A stretch of DNA of 10,585 nucleotides from an uncultured Neisseria sp. (GCA_927911515.1 CAKMQH010000198.1:1-10585), one strand, 5' to 3'. Counted from the stretch's first letter, positions 1 to 6,556 are shown. Numbers and translations: made by a program. The notes: generated by a model from the sequence alone, not told the origin.

Positions 1-60
1 CTGCGTGTCGGAATATCGCATCACATTGCCGCACAATATCCGCGCACAGCCCGCACAAGC

Positions 61-108
61 TTTCAGACGGCCTCATGGCGGCATCCCGCACATCAAGGCC
101 GTCTGAAA
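61..108 (-). terminator. DUS inverted repeat after fetB, probable terminator
   Basis: The arms TTTCAGACGGCCT (61-73) and AGGCCGTCTGAAA (96-108) form a perfect 13-bp stem around a 22-nt loop, starting 12 nt after the fetB stop codon. Each arm holds a complete 12-mer uptake sequence of the AGGCC dialect, unlike most of the window. Paired DUS after genes commonly act as terminators in Neisseria. There is no T-run after the stem on the minus strand, so termination may be partial and later fet genes, if present beyond the edge, could still be reached. Bases 1-60 contain nothing I can assign. Confidence 0.6.
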
Positions 109-119
109 AAATTCAATGC

Positions 120-1079
120 CTATTTCGCCTGAGAAAAAGCATCCTTCAACAAATTACCCGCATTCAGCAGTTCCTGCGCACCGCCCGCGGCCAAATAAGT
201 TTCCGGAGGCAGATACACCACCTGCCCTTTTTTCCAAGCCGTACTCTGCGCCACCAGCGGATTATTCAACACTTCGCGCGCCGCCTGCCCTTCTTCGCCT
301 ATCGCCGCACTGCGGTCGAGGACGAACAGCCAGTCGGGATTTTTCTCTTTCAGGTATTCGAAGCTGATGGGCTGACCGTGGCTGCCTTCTTTAATGGCTT
401 CGTCAACGGCTGGAACGCCGATGTCTTTGTGCAGCCAGCCGCCCAGTCGTGAAGACGGTCCGAAAGCGGACATTTTCCCGCCGTTGACCAGAATCACCAA
501 ACCTTTGCCTTTACCTTGCGCGGCGGTTTTCGCAGCGTCAAAAGACGCATCGATTTCGGCTTTCAGCTTGTCTGCTTCCGCCTGCTTGCCGAAGATTTGT
601 GCCAGCGCGTCGATACGCTCTTTGGCACTTTCTTTGAGGTTGGCGGTATCGGCGGTCATTTCGATGGTCGGTGCAATGGCGTTCAACTTGTCAAACGCTT
701 TGGCGGCGCGGCTGCCGATGATGATGAGCTGCGGTTTGTAAGCGTTGAGTGCCTCGTAATCCGGCTCGAATAGCGTACCGGCAGGTTTGGTGGTTTTGTA
801 ATATTCGTCCAAATAAGGCAGCAGGTTTTTATCGACGGACAAACCTGTTTTCACGCCTAATTTGTTTAAAGTATCGAGCATGCCCAAATCGTAAACGGCG
901 ATACGTTCAGGATTTTGCGGCACTTTCGCATCACCGCGCGTCGTTTTGACGGTCAAGCCCCCGCCTTCGGTTTGGGCGGCGGAAGCGGTTTGGGCATTTT
1001 GGTTAGAAGCGGAGTCTTTCGGCGAACACGCACCCAAAGCAAGGGCGCAACATACGGCTAAAGCAGTCAGGCGTAACAT
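120..1079 (-). CDS. fetB: FetB: periplasmic siderophore-binding lipoprotein of a ferric-siderophore ABC transporter
   Basis: This 319-residue solute-binding protein would carry ferric siderophore (ferric enterobactin-type xenosiderophores in gonococcal FetB) across the periplasm to the FetCD permease. A lipoprotein signal peptide is seen at residues 1-17 with lipobox LGAC and Cys18 as the lipidated residue, followed by a low-complexity Ser/Ala/Gln linker to about residue 45. The body is a class III (FepB/BtuF-type, helical backbone) binding protein: PERIAVYDLGMLDTL opens lobe 1, and GWLHKDIGVPAV and the PDWLFVLDR segment are in lobe 2. I chose the ATG at 1079, not the in-frame upstream start at 1151, because TTGGAGA (1084-1090) sits 5 nt before it and the signal peptide then begins correctly. 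Length and sequence agree with neisserial FetB as I remember it. The gene directly upstream is nudB, not the receptor gene fetA. fetCDEF would be expected beyond the left edge. Confidence 0.92.
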   Translation of the reverse strand: MLRLTALAVCCALALGACSPKDSASNQNAQTASAAQTEGGGLTVKTTRGDAKVPQNPERIAVYDLGMLDTLNKLGVKTGLSVDKNLLPYLDEYYKTTKPAGTLFEPDYEALNAYKPQLIIIGSRAAKAFDKLNAIAPTIEMTADTANLKESAKERIDALAQIFGKQAEADKLKAEIDASFDAAKTAAQGKGKGLVILVNGGKMSAFGPSSRLGGWLHKDIGVPAVDEAIKEGSHGQPISFEYLKEKNPDWLFVLDRSAAIGEEGQAAREVLNNPLVAQSTAWKKGQVVYLPPETYLAAGGAQELLNAGNLLKDAFSQAK

Positions 1080-1115
1080 GGATTCTCCAAGCAGATAGAA
1101 AACGAAAATATGGAA

Positions 1116-1179
1116 AAGGCCGTTTGAACAGCGGGATTTAAAGGCTTTCAATCAAAAAGCCGAACGTTCAGACGACCTT
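1116..1179 (-). other. Imperfect DUS inverted repeat in the fetB leader
   Basis: AAGGCCGTTTGAAC (1116-1129) can pair with GTTCAGACGACCTT (1166-1179), with two positions that become G-U or mismatch. One arm is a full AGGTCGTCTGAA-type DUS (1167-1178); the other is a one-base-off AGGCC-type copy (1117-1128). A second small stem, GGCTTT (1143-1148) with AAAGCC (1156-1161), is nested inside. If transcription of fetB begins near the Fur-like box at 1207-1226, this structure lies in the 5' leader and could attenuate. Otherwise it may simply end transcripts from nudB. Confidence 0.45.
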
Positions 1180-1206
1180 TACGGTTTGATGTTACCAAAT
1201 TTAATC

Positions 1207-1226
1207 AATAACAATTATCGTTTATT
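1207..1226 (-). promoter_or_regulatory. Fur-box-like AT-rich palindrome upstream of fetB
   Basis: On the minus strand the sequence reads AATAAACGATAATTGTTATT, a 20-bp imperfect palindrome containing GATAAT and TTATT units of the kind found in Fur boxes. It lies about 130 bp before the fetB ATG in the most AT-rich part of the 1080-1297 gap. The fet operon is known to be iron-regulated in gonococci, so Fur control here is plausible. The match to the classic 19-bp Fur consensus is only partial, and I cannot assign a certain -35 box. Confidence 0.4.
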
Positions 1227-1297
1227 TTATTAGATATAAAAGAGACTGTCTATTGTCCTTTAACTCCGTTTGCCTGCTCTCTATGCGCCGTCATCCT

Positions 1298-1753
1298 TCA
1301 AACGCTCAAACCCAACCTTTTACCCAATTCCAGAATCGCCCTTTTGTTCGACGGGGAGAACACTTTTTCCGCCGCTTCTTCAATACCGAACCATCCGTAA
1401 GCGACGTGTTCGTCGGGCTGCAAAACAATCACCGCATCGCGCGGGATTTCGGCAGAAAAGACGTGTTCGCGGTTTTCAAACACGCCTTTCGGATAGCGGT
1501 GCCGCCAGTGGTGGTAGATTTCGTAAACCGTGCTGTCGTGCCAGTTGCAGAGCTGCCCTTCTGCAAGACGGATGCCGGTTTCCTCCCAAACTTCGCGTTT
1601 GGCGGTTTCCTCTATGGTTTCGTCCGACTCGATGCTGCCGGTTACCGACTGCCAAAAACCTTGCGGCGAAGTACGCTCGATTAGAAGGATATTACCGTCG
1701 GCATCATGCAAAACCACCAGCGCAGACACGGGATACTTCAAGGGCTTTGCCAT
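1298..1753 (-). CDS. nudB: NudB: dihydroneopterin triphosphate diphosphatase (Nudix hydrolase)
   Basis: This 151-residue Nudix hydrolase is predicted to remove pyrophosphate from 7,8-dihydroneopterin triphosphate, the early folate-pathway step after GTP cyclohydrolase I. The complete Nudix box G-x5-E-x7-REVWEETGI is at residues 39-61, with the metal-binding REVWEE core. The segment FWQSVTGS just before it and the HWRHRYPKGV stretch are characteristic of NudB rather than other Nudix families. The length fits E. coli NudB (about 150 residues). The ATG at 1753 shares its A with the TGA stop of the mscS-like gene (TGATG), so the two are almost certainly translationally coupled. A TTG codon one position earlier (1756) is a possible but less likely start. 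No clear hairpin terminator lies between this gene and the fetB leader. Confidence 0.9.
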   Translation of the reverse strand: MAKPLKYPVSALVVLHDADGNILLIERTSPQGFWQSVTGSIESDETIEETAKREVWEETGIRLAEGQLCNWHDSTVYEIYHHWRHRYPKGVFENREHVFSAEIPRDAVIVLQPDEHVAYGWFGIEEAAEKVFSPSNKRAILELGKRLGLSV

Positions 1754-3132
1754 CAATCGTCTCCGGCAGCGTCCATCGCGGGATCGGATTTGGTATCACT
1801 GCGCGCCTGCATTCCCGCCTTAATCATGGCGATGTTGCTTGGGGACTGCTCTTCATTCAGGATACGGACTTCGCGTTGCGGATAAGGGAACTCAATGTCG
1901 TGTTCGTTAAACTGCCGCCAAATATCCAGAAAAATCGCCGATTGCAGCGCGGCAAAGCCGTTTTCCGGGTCTTTCACCCAATAAGACACGCGCAAATCGA
2001 TACCGTTGTCGCCGAAATTAGTGACGACCGCCAAAGGCGCGGGATGTTTGGAAACACGCGGCTGCGCGGCGGCTGCGCTTTTGATGATGTCGAGCGCCTT
2101 AATCAAATCAGAATGATAGGCAACCTGTATATTGAACGACTGCTGCAATTCGCGGCTGGTATAGGATTCGTCGACCACCATTGAGGTCACGAAAGTTTCG
2201 TTCGGAATCAGCGCCTCCGTACCGTTGGCATTGCGCAGCACGACAAAGCGCGAGGTAATTTTGGTGACATAACCGGTAAAGTTGTTGACGGTCAGACGGT
2301 CGTTCATGCGGATGGAGCGGTCGCCCAAAATGATGAAACCGGAAATATAGTTGCTCGCCACTTTTTGCAGACCGAAACCGATACCGACACCCAACGCACC
2401 GCCGAACACCGACAATACCGTCAAATCAATCCCCACCAGCGGCAGCGCAATCAAGACCGCCAAAACCATCATCACCGTTTTGATGATTTTGGACAAAATC
2501 ATGGACAGGTTATTGTCCAGGCTGCTTTTCTCCAAACGCTCGCCGATAAAACGCGCCAACCACGACGCGCCTATCATCAGAAGCCCGACCCACAAAATCC
2601 CGTTCAGAATCATCAACAGGCTCAGTTTGCCCGAACCGACCGAGAAGCTGATGCCGTCGAGCATCGCCAAAATCTTATCATCCAAGCCCGACAGCCAAAG
2701 CACGAAGCCTACCCACAAAACCATGGAGACTGATTTCTCCAGCCAGTCGGTCAGTTTGTTTTGCCGCAAAGCAGCATGAACAACCGCCACGCTAACCCGA
2801 ATCAGAATCATCCAGCGCGCCGCTAAAATCAGCAGATGCAGCCATACCGCGCGAAATTCCGTCAGATTGCAGACAAACAAAGCCGCCGCACCGAAAATCA
2901 TCATCAGCACCGGCCACAAAATCCGCCTGCCGATATGCCGCAATAGCGCGAAGTTACCCTGTTCCACAAAGAAATAACGGTTTTTTAGTCGGTTTGACAA
3001 CCCAAACGCTACCGCCATCAGTATCAATACGCCGACCAGCTCAATCCAGCCCGAAACCTGTCCGAAATTGCGCTCTACCAAGCTAGACGTAAACGCCTGA
3101 CGCGCAAACAATTCATGCAAAATATTGTCCAT
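1753..3132 (-). CDS. MscS-family mechanosensitive ion channel
   Basis: This 459-residue inner-membrane protein has an N-terminal membrane domain of about six or seven hydrophobic helices (roughly residues 28-45, 68-88, 95-118, 133-150, 170-197, 215-238) and then the pore-lining segment GGALGVGIGFGLQKVASN near residues 248-265. That Gly/Ala-rich helix followed by YISGFIIL is the MscS TM3 signature. The cytoplasmic beta domain and C-terminal vestibule domain follow (VNNFTGYVTKI, EALIPNETF). MscS-type channels release solutes on hypo-osmotic shock. The protein is larger than E. coli MscS (286 residues) because of extra N-terminal helices, as in YnaI-like paralogues. I chose the ATG at 3132, preceded by AGGG, because the longer in-frame reading from 3240 would translate a DUS (3213-3224). 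nudB overlaps its stop codon. Confidence 0.88.
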   Translation of the reverse strand: MDNILHELFARQAFTSSLVERNFGQVSGWIELVGVLILMAVAFGLSNRLKNRYFFVEQGNFALLRHIGRRILWPVLMMIFGAAALFVCNLTEFRAVWLHLLILAARWMILIRVSVAVVHAALRQNKLTDWLEKSVSMVLWVGFVLWLSGLDDKILAMLDGISFSVGSGKLSLLMILNGILWVGLLMIGASWLARFIGERLEKSSLDNNLSMILSKIIKTVMMVLAVLIALPLVGIDLTVLSVFGGALGVGIGFGLQKVASNYISGFIILGDRSIRMNDRLTVNNFTGYVTKITSRFVVLRNANGTEALIPNETFVTSMVVDESYTSRELQQSFNIQVAYHSDLIKALDIIKSAAAAQPRVSKHPAPLAVVTNFGDNGIDLRVSYWVKDPENGFAALQSAIFLDIWRQFNEHDIEFPYPQREVRILNEEQSPSNIAMIKAGMQARSDTKSDPAMDAAGDD

Positions 3133-3166
3133 CAGCCCTGTTTTTTCATTAAAAATCAAAGCAGCA

Positions 3167-3172
3167 ATTATA
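3167..3172 (-). promoter_or_regulatory. -10 box for the mscS-like/nudB pair
   Basis: On the minus strand this reads TATAAT, preceded by GGCTGCTA, so an overlapping extended -10 (TGCTATATA) is also possible. It lies 34 bases before the ATG at 3132, giving a short leader of about 27 nt. No good -35 hexamer is visible at 16-18 bp. The call rests on the perfect -10 and its position. Confidence 0.45.
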
Positions 3173-3212
3173 TAGCAGCCATAAAATTCCGCCACACTCG
3201 TTTGCCGAACAA

Positions 3213-3224
3213 AGGTCGTCTGAA
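3213..3224 (+). repeat. Single DNA uptake sequence (AGGTCGTCTGAA)
   Basis: This is a perfect 12-mer in the AGGTC dialect, in the gap between the mscS-like gene and the tRNA. It has no inverted partner nearby and is therefore an uptake signal rather than a terminator. Confidence 0.85.
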
Positions 3225-3336
3225 AATATGGCGGATTCAAGTGAAGAACAAGACATCCCGTCTGCCCTACCCGACCTTACGTCAAACAAATTCAAAGCCA
3301 CTTCAAACAGATAGCCCAAACCACCCTGCCTTACGC

Positions 3337-3365
3337 TTGCCAAAGCTGGGCAGTAAAACTATAAT
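3337..3365 (+). promoter_or_regulatory. Sigma-70 promoter of tRNA-Pro
   Basis: The -35 box TTGCCA (3337-3342) and the perfect -10 box TATAAT (3360-3365) are 17 bp apart. Predicted transcription starts about 3372, ten bases before the mature tRNA. This is the best sigma-70 promoter in the window. Confidence 0.85.
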
Positions 3366-3381
3366 TCCGAACTTATCGAGT

Positions 3382-3458
3382 CGGAGTGTGGCGCAGTCTG
3401 GTAGCGCACTTGCATGGGGTGCAAGGGGTCGAAGGTTCGAATCCTTTCACTCCGACCA
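3382..3458 (+). tRNA. tRNA-Pro (anticodon GGG)
   Basis: This 77-nt cloverleaf has acceptor arms CGGAGTG (3382-3388) and CACTCCG (3448-3454), discriminator A3455 and encoded CCA at 3456-3458. The anticodon stem CTTGC/GCAAG encloses a seven-base loop ATGGGGT with anticodon GGG at 3416-3418, and the T-loop reads GGTTCGAATCC. It would read CCC and CCU proline codons. The loop is the normal seven bases, so it does not have the enlarged GGGG anticodon of the known sufB-type frameshift suppressors. It is a single gene with its own promoter and terminator. Confidence 0.97.
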
Positions 3459-3464
3459 AAATTC

Positions 3465-3494
3465 AACAGCCCGGTCATTTTTGACCGGGCTGTT
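3465..3494 (+). terminator. Rho-independent terminator of tRNA-Pro
   Basis: A perfect 13-bp stem, AACAGCCCGGTCA (3465-3477) with TGACCGGGCTGTT (3482-3494), closes a TTTT loop and is followed by TATTTG. It starts seven bases after the tRNA CCA end. Confidence 0.92.
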
Positions 3495-3546
3495 TATTTG
3501 TCTTTGCCTATTTCAAACTTTATATTCCAAGCGTTTCTCACAATCA

Positions 3547-3589
3547 AAAGGTCGTCTGAAAACCCAAATCCGAGTTTTCAGAGACCTTT
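3547..3589 (-). terminator. DUS-derived hairpin terminator of gpmA (copy 1)
   Basis: AAAGGTCGTCTGAAAAC (3547-3563, containing a full DUS at 3549-3560) pairs with GTTTTCAGAGACCTTT (3574-3589), leaving one bulged base. On the minus strand the stem is followed by TTTTGATT. It begins 18 nt after the gpmA stop. It is nearly the same sequence as the element at 4458-4500. Confidence 0.8.
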
Positions 3590-3606
3590 ATCTTATCCGC
3601 AACGGC

Positions 3607-4291
3607 TTACAGATAGAATTTTTCAACCACTTTCAAATTGTCGTCCAATTTGTACACCAGCGGCTGACCGGTTGGGATTTCCAAGCCCATGATGTCTTCG
3701 TCGGAAATGCCTTCGATGTGTTTTGCCAAGGCGCGCAGGGAGTTGCCGTGTGCGGCGACCAAGACGCGTTTGCCGCTCAGAAGCGCGGGGGCGATTTGGT
3801 CTTCCCAGAACGGCAGTACGCGCTCCAAAGTAACTTTCAGATTTTCGCCGTCAGGTACGACATCGGCGGGCAGGTTGGCATAGCGGCGGTCGTTGTGTGC
3901 GGAGAACGGGTCTTTCGGGTCGAGCAGCGGCGGCAGGGGTATCGTAGCTGCGGCGCCAGATGTGGACTTGCTCGTCGCCGTATTTTTCAGCGGTTTGTTT
4001 TTTATCCAAACCTTGCAGCTGACCGTAGTGGCGTTCGTTCAGCCTCCAGCTTTTGATTTGCGGCACGAACAGTTGGTCGGATTCTTCCAAAACGATGTTG
4101 CAGGTTTTAATCGCGCGGGTCAGGACGGAAGTGAAAGCGATGTCGAACTCGTAGCCTTTTTCCTTCAGTTTTTTACCGGCGGCGGTAGCTTCGGCAAGCC
4201 CCTGCTCGCTCAATTTCACGTCGCGCCAGCCTGTAAACAGGTTTTTTGCGTTCCATTCGCTTTGTCCGTGGCGGATAAATACCAATTCCAT
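3607..4291 (-). pseudogene. gpmA: gpmA, 2,3-bisphosphoglycerate-dependent phosphoglycerate mutase, frameshifted
   Basis: The gene encodes the glycolytic/gluconeogenic enzyme that interconverts 3- and 2-phosphoglycerate in the cytosol. Frame 1 from the ATG at 4291 reads correctly for 118 residues: RHG with phospho-accepting His8, TSVLTRAIKT, and Glu86 in RLNERHYG. After Thr118 it runs out of frame to a TGA at 3851-3853. The rest of the enzyme, with the second catalytic histidine in AAHGNSLRALAKH (His181) and C-terminus EKFYL, continues in another frame to the stop at 3607. Removing one base from the GGGG at 3936-3939 (CCCC on the coding strand) restores a normal 227-residue GpmA. The GGAG ribosome site lies 8 nt before the ATG. 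Every other part looks under selection, so this is either a recent mutation or a base-calling error. As written, only an inactive N-terminal fragment would be made. Confidence 0.9.
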
Positions 4292-4328
4292 GTCGTATGC
4301 TCCAATTTGAGTTCGGTAGAAGGGCTTA

Positions 4329-4337
4329 TTTATAACA
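4329..4337 (-). promoter_or_regulatory. Possible extended -10 promoter of gpmA
   Basis: On the minus strand the sequence reads TGTTATAAA, an extended -10 (TG-N-TATAAA), about 40 bp before the gpmA ATG. No convincing -35 box is seen, which an extended -10 can tolerate. The rest of 4340-4457 shows no gene or clear element. Confidence 0.3.
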
Positions 4338-4457
4338 CATTTCGGCTGCTTCTGCAGTCGGGGCGGGGCGATGCTTGTTCTTTATCAAGACTTGCCCGTA
4401 ATATTGCTTTACTGTCCATTCCCCTGCTCTTGTGCGTGTAATGCTTGAAGGCAAATT

Positions 4458-4500
4458 AAAGGTCGTCTGAAAACCGTATTCCGAGTTTTCAGAGACCTTT
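4458..4500 (-). terminator. DUS-derived hairpin terminator of the fumarase gene (copy 2)
   Basis: AAAGGTCGTCTGAAAAC (4458-4474) pairs with GTTTTCAGAGACCTTT (4485-4500), with the same single bulge as the copy at 3547-3589. A full DUS lies at 4460-4471. The stem starts 19 nt after the fumarase stop and is followed on the minus strand by TTTAATTT. The 43-nt element differs from copy 1 at three loop positions only. Confidence 0.82.
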
Positions 4501-4519
4501 TCAACCTGGCATCAAGGCA

Positions 4520-6043
4520 TTAGGACTCGACGGGGATGATGCCGATTTTTGCCTGCCATTGGCGCGGGGCGGTGGCGTGGATGGACTCGCCTTTGCTATC
4601 TACGGCGACGGTTACGGGCATGTCTTTAACTTCAAACTCGTAAACCGCTTCCATGCCCAATTCGGGGAACGCCAATACTTTGGAAGATTTGATGGCTTTT
4701 GCCACGAGATACGCCGCGCCGCCGACTGCCATGAGGTACACGGCTTGGTTGTCGGCGATGGCTTCGCAGGTGGCTGCGCCGCGTTCGGATTTGCCGATCA
4801 TACCCAAGAGGCCGGTTTGCTCAAGCATTTGGCGGGTGAATTTGTCCATGCGGGTGGCGGTGGTCGGACCTGCGGGACCGACGACTTCGTCGCCGACCGG
4901 ATCGACGGGGCCGACGTAGTAAATCAGGCGGTTGGTGAAATCGACGGGCAACTCTTCGCCTTTGTCGAGCATGTCGACGAGGCGTTTGTGCGCGGCATCG
5001 CGACCGGTGAGGATTTTGCCGTTCAGCAGCAATACGTCGCCGGTTTTCCAGCTGGCGACTTCTTCTTTGGTCAGCTTATCGACATCGATGCGTTTGCCGT
5101 TGTCGGGGCTGTAAGTCAAATCGGGCCAGTCTTCGACGCGCGGCGGGGTCAGTTCGACCGGACCTGAGCCGTCCAATTCGAACTCGACGTGGCGGGTGGC
5201 GGCGCAGTTCGGAATCATGGCAATCGGTTTGGAAGCGGCATGGGTCGGGTAATCGAGGATTTTGACGTCCAACACGGTGGTCAGACCGCCCAAACCTTGT
5301 GCGCCGATGCCCAGCGCGTTGACTTTTTCAAAGAGTTCGAGGCGCAGGGCTTCGGTGGTGGACAATTCTGCGCCTGACGCAGCTTTTTCCTGCAACTCTT
5401 GAATGTCGATGTGGCTCATCAAGGATTCTTTCGCCATCAGTACGGCTTTTTCGGGCGTACCGCCGATGCCGATGCCCAAGATGCCGGGAGGACACCAGCC
5501 CGCGCCCATGGTTGGGATGGTTTTCAATACCCAATCGACGATGTTGTCGGAAGGATTGAGCATGGCGAGTTTGGATTTGTTTTCAGAACCACCGCCTTTT
5601 GCCGCGCAGGTTACTTCGACTTTGTCGCCCGGCACGATGCTCATGTGGATGACGGCGGGGGTGTTGTCTTTGGTGTTTTGGCGTTTGCCGGCAGGGTCGG
5701 CGAGGACGGAAGCGCGCAGGGTGTTGCCTTCCCAAGTGTACGCGCGGCGTACGCCTTCGTTAACCATCTCTTCCACGCTCATGTCCGCATCCCATTGGAC
5801 GTTCATGCCGACTTTGAGGAAGACGGTTGCGATACCGGTATCTTGGCAGATGGGACGATTGTTTTCGGCACACATACGGCTGTTGACCAAAATCTGCGTC
5901 ATCGCGTCTTTGGCGGCGGGGTTTTCTTCCTTCTGCCACGCCTTATAGAGCGCGTCGATGTAGTCTTTCGGATGGTAATAGCTGATGAATTGGAAGGCAT
6001 CGCAGATACTTTGGATAAAGTCTTCTTGCTTGATGACGGTCAT
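4520..6043 (-). CDS. Class I (iron-sulfur) fumarate hydratase
   Basis: This 507-residue enzyme reversibly hydrates fumarate to L-malate. It is a full-length class I, oxygen-labile [4Fe-4S] fumarase of the FumA/FumB type, unrelated to FumC. The three cysteines that bind the cluster in this family are visible: Cys66 in RPICQDTG, Cys184 in GWCPPGILG and Cys280 in PNCAATRH, with spacing close to that in Leishmania class I fumarase. The N-terminal alpha domain (about 1-285) is followed by the C-terminal swivel domain from about residue 320, containing KILTGRDAAHKR and VGPAGPTTATRMD. AAGGAA (6051-6056) lies about 8 nt before the ATG. Class I fumarases are typically used when oxygen is low. Its placement divergent from a fumarate-reductase-like operon suggests it supplies that enzyme with fumarate from malate. 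I cannot tell a fumA from a fumB name. Confidence 0.93.
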   Translation of the reverse strand: MTVIKQEDFIQSICDAFQFISYYHPKDYIDALYKAWQKEENPAAKDAMTQILVNSRMCAENNRPICQDTGIATVFLKVGMNVQWDADMSVEEMVNEGVRRAYTWEGNTLRASVLADPAGKRQNTKDNTPAVIHMSIVPGDKVEVTCAAKGGGSENKSKLAMLNPSDNIVDWVLKTIPTMGAGWCPPGILGIGIGGTPEKAVLMAKESLMSHIDIQELQEKAASGAELSTTEALRLELFEKVNALGIGAQGLGGLTTVLDVKILDYPTHAASKPIAMIPNCAATRHVEFELDGSGPVELTPPRVEDWPDLTYSPDNGKRIDVDKLTKEEVASWKTGDVLLLNGKILTGRDAAHKRLVDMLDKGEELPVDFTNRLIYYVGPVDPVGDEVVGPAGPTTATRMDKFTRQMLEQTGLLGMIGKSERGAATCEAIADNQAVYLMAVGGAAYLVAKAIKSSKVLAFPELGMEAVYEFEVKDMPVTVAVDSKGESIHATAPRQWQAKIGIIPVES

Positions 6044-6101
6044 GATTGTGTTCCTTTTCTCATGGTAGGGAGGGTTTGTTCACTTTTTATAGATGTCGTT
6101 T

Positions 6102-6113
6102 TTCAGACGACCT
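6102..6113 (-). repeat. Single DNA uptake sequence
   Basis: A perfect AGGTCGTCTGAA 12-mer on the minus strand, about 60 bp before the fumarase start, probably within its leader. It has no close inverted partner. Confidence 0.8.
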
Positions 6114-6290
6114 TAATCGGTGTAATAGTGCTGTCAATCGCTATGAGCGACAATATAATTTTTATAATTGATTGATTCTTATAAAACTTAATAACCCATC
6201 ATTCTACTCGGATGATGATAACGGATATTGTCGGCAATATTTACCGGCAGAAATAAAACTACAATTAATCTGTCCACTCAAATTCCAAAG

Positions 6291-6377
6291 GGTCGTCTGA
6301 AAAGGCTGGATTCACCGCCGCAATGAATCTTACTAATAACATGAATTTAAAAAGAAACAATTATTTTTCAGACGACC
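6291..6377. repeat. Inverted pair of DNA uptake sequences, long-loop hairpin
   Basis: GGTCGTCTGAAAA (6291-6303) and TTTTCAGACGACC (6365-6377) are perfect 13-bp inverted copies with a 61-nt AT-rich spacer. The right arm is a full AGGTC-type DUS (6367-6378); the left has G in place of the first A (6290-6301). The right arm is followed by TGTCTTTCTTTTTTC, as after a plus-strand terminator, yet no plus-strand gene precedes it. It may insulate the divergent promoters. Confidence 0.65.
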
Positions 6378-6439
6378 TGTCTTTCTTTTTTCAACCATAC
6401 ACAAATGTAAAAACCGTGTCATTCTACCCACGATGATTT

Positions 6440-6453
6440 TTGACGGAAGTCAA
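6440..6453 (+). promoter_or_regulatory. FNR/FixK-type operator TTGAC-N4-GTCAA
   Basis: TTGACGGAAGTCAA is a perfect 5-4-5 palindrome that fits TTGAY-N4-RTCAA, the site recognised by FNR/FixK/ANR-type regulators. Its centre (6446/6447) is exactly -41.5 relative to the start predicted from the TATAAC at 6476-6481, the classic class II activation position. It suggests that the downstream operon is switched on at low oxygen. The outer bases are C/G rather than the T/A of the strict FNR consensus. Confidence 0.6.
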
Positions 6454-6475
6454 ACTTAGCCGTTTTATGAAATTT

Positions 6476-6481
6476 TATAAC
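6476..6481 (+). promoter_or_regulatory. -10 box of the FNR-type promoter
   Basis: TATAAC lies 22 bp after the TTGAC-N4-GTCAA palindrome, placing the predicted start at about 6488. No -35 hexamer is apparent, as expected for an activator-dependent promoter. The resulting leader to the ATG at 6865 would be about 377 nt. Confidence 0.5.
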
Positions 6482-6543
6482 ATCATTTGCATTCGTTTAC
6501 ACTTTGCAAATTTATTCAATAAATACATAGATATATGCTTTTA

Positions 6544-6556
6544 TATCAAACACTTA
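6544..6556 (+). promoter_or_regulatory. IHF-like site
   Basis: TATCAAACACTTA matches the IHF consensus WATCAA-N4-TTR at every position, within an AT-rich tract. In 10 kb of AT-rich and coding DNA one such match can arise by chance, so support is weak. Confidence 0.25.

Noticed and set aside
1..21. Possible start of a minus-strand gene (ATG at 21, running off the edge), as expected for fetC
   Set aside because: Only seven codons are inside the window and no ribosome site is visible, so it cannot be supported.
3133..3240. Longer mscS-like start at 3240
   Set aside because: Would translate a DUS and pass the predicted -10 box; the ATG at 3132 has AGGG just before it.
3228..3314. 28-codon plus-strand frame starting with ATG at 3228
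   Set aside because: No ribosome site before it, begins directly after a DUS, and no recognisable sequence.
3414..3420. tRNA-Pro(GGG) as a frameshift suppressor that could rescue the broken gpmA
   Set aside because: The anticodon loop is the ordinary seven bases, without the extra G of known sufB suppressors, and the gpmA slip site is not in the right register.
6225..6240. Dyad ATATTG-N4-CAATAT as a regulator site
   Set aside because: A six-base dyad of fixed spacing is expected a few times in 10 kb by chance and matches no operator I know well.
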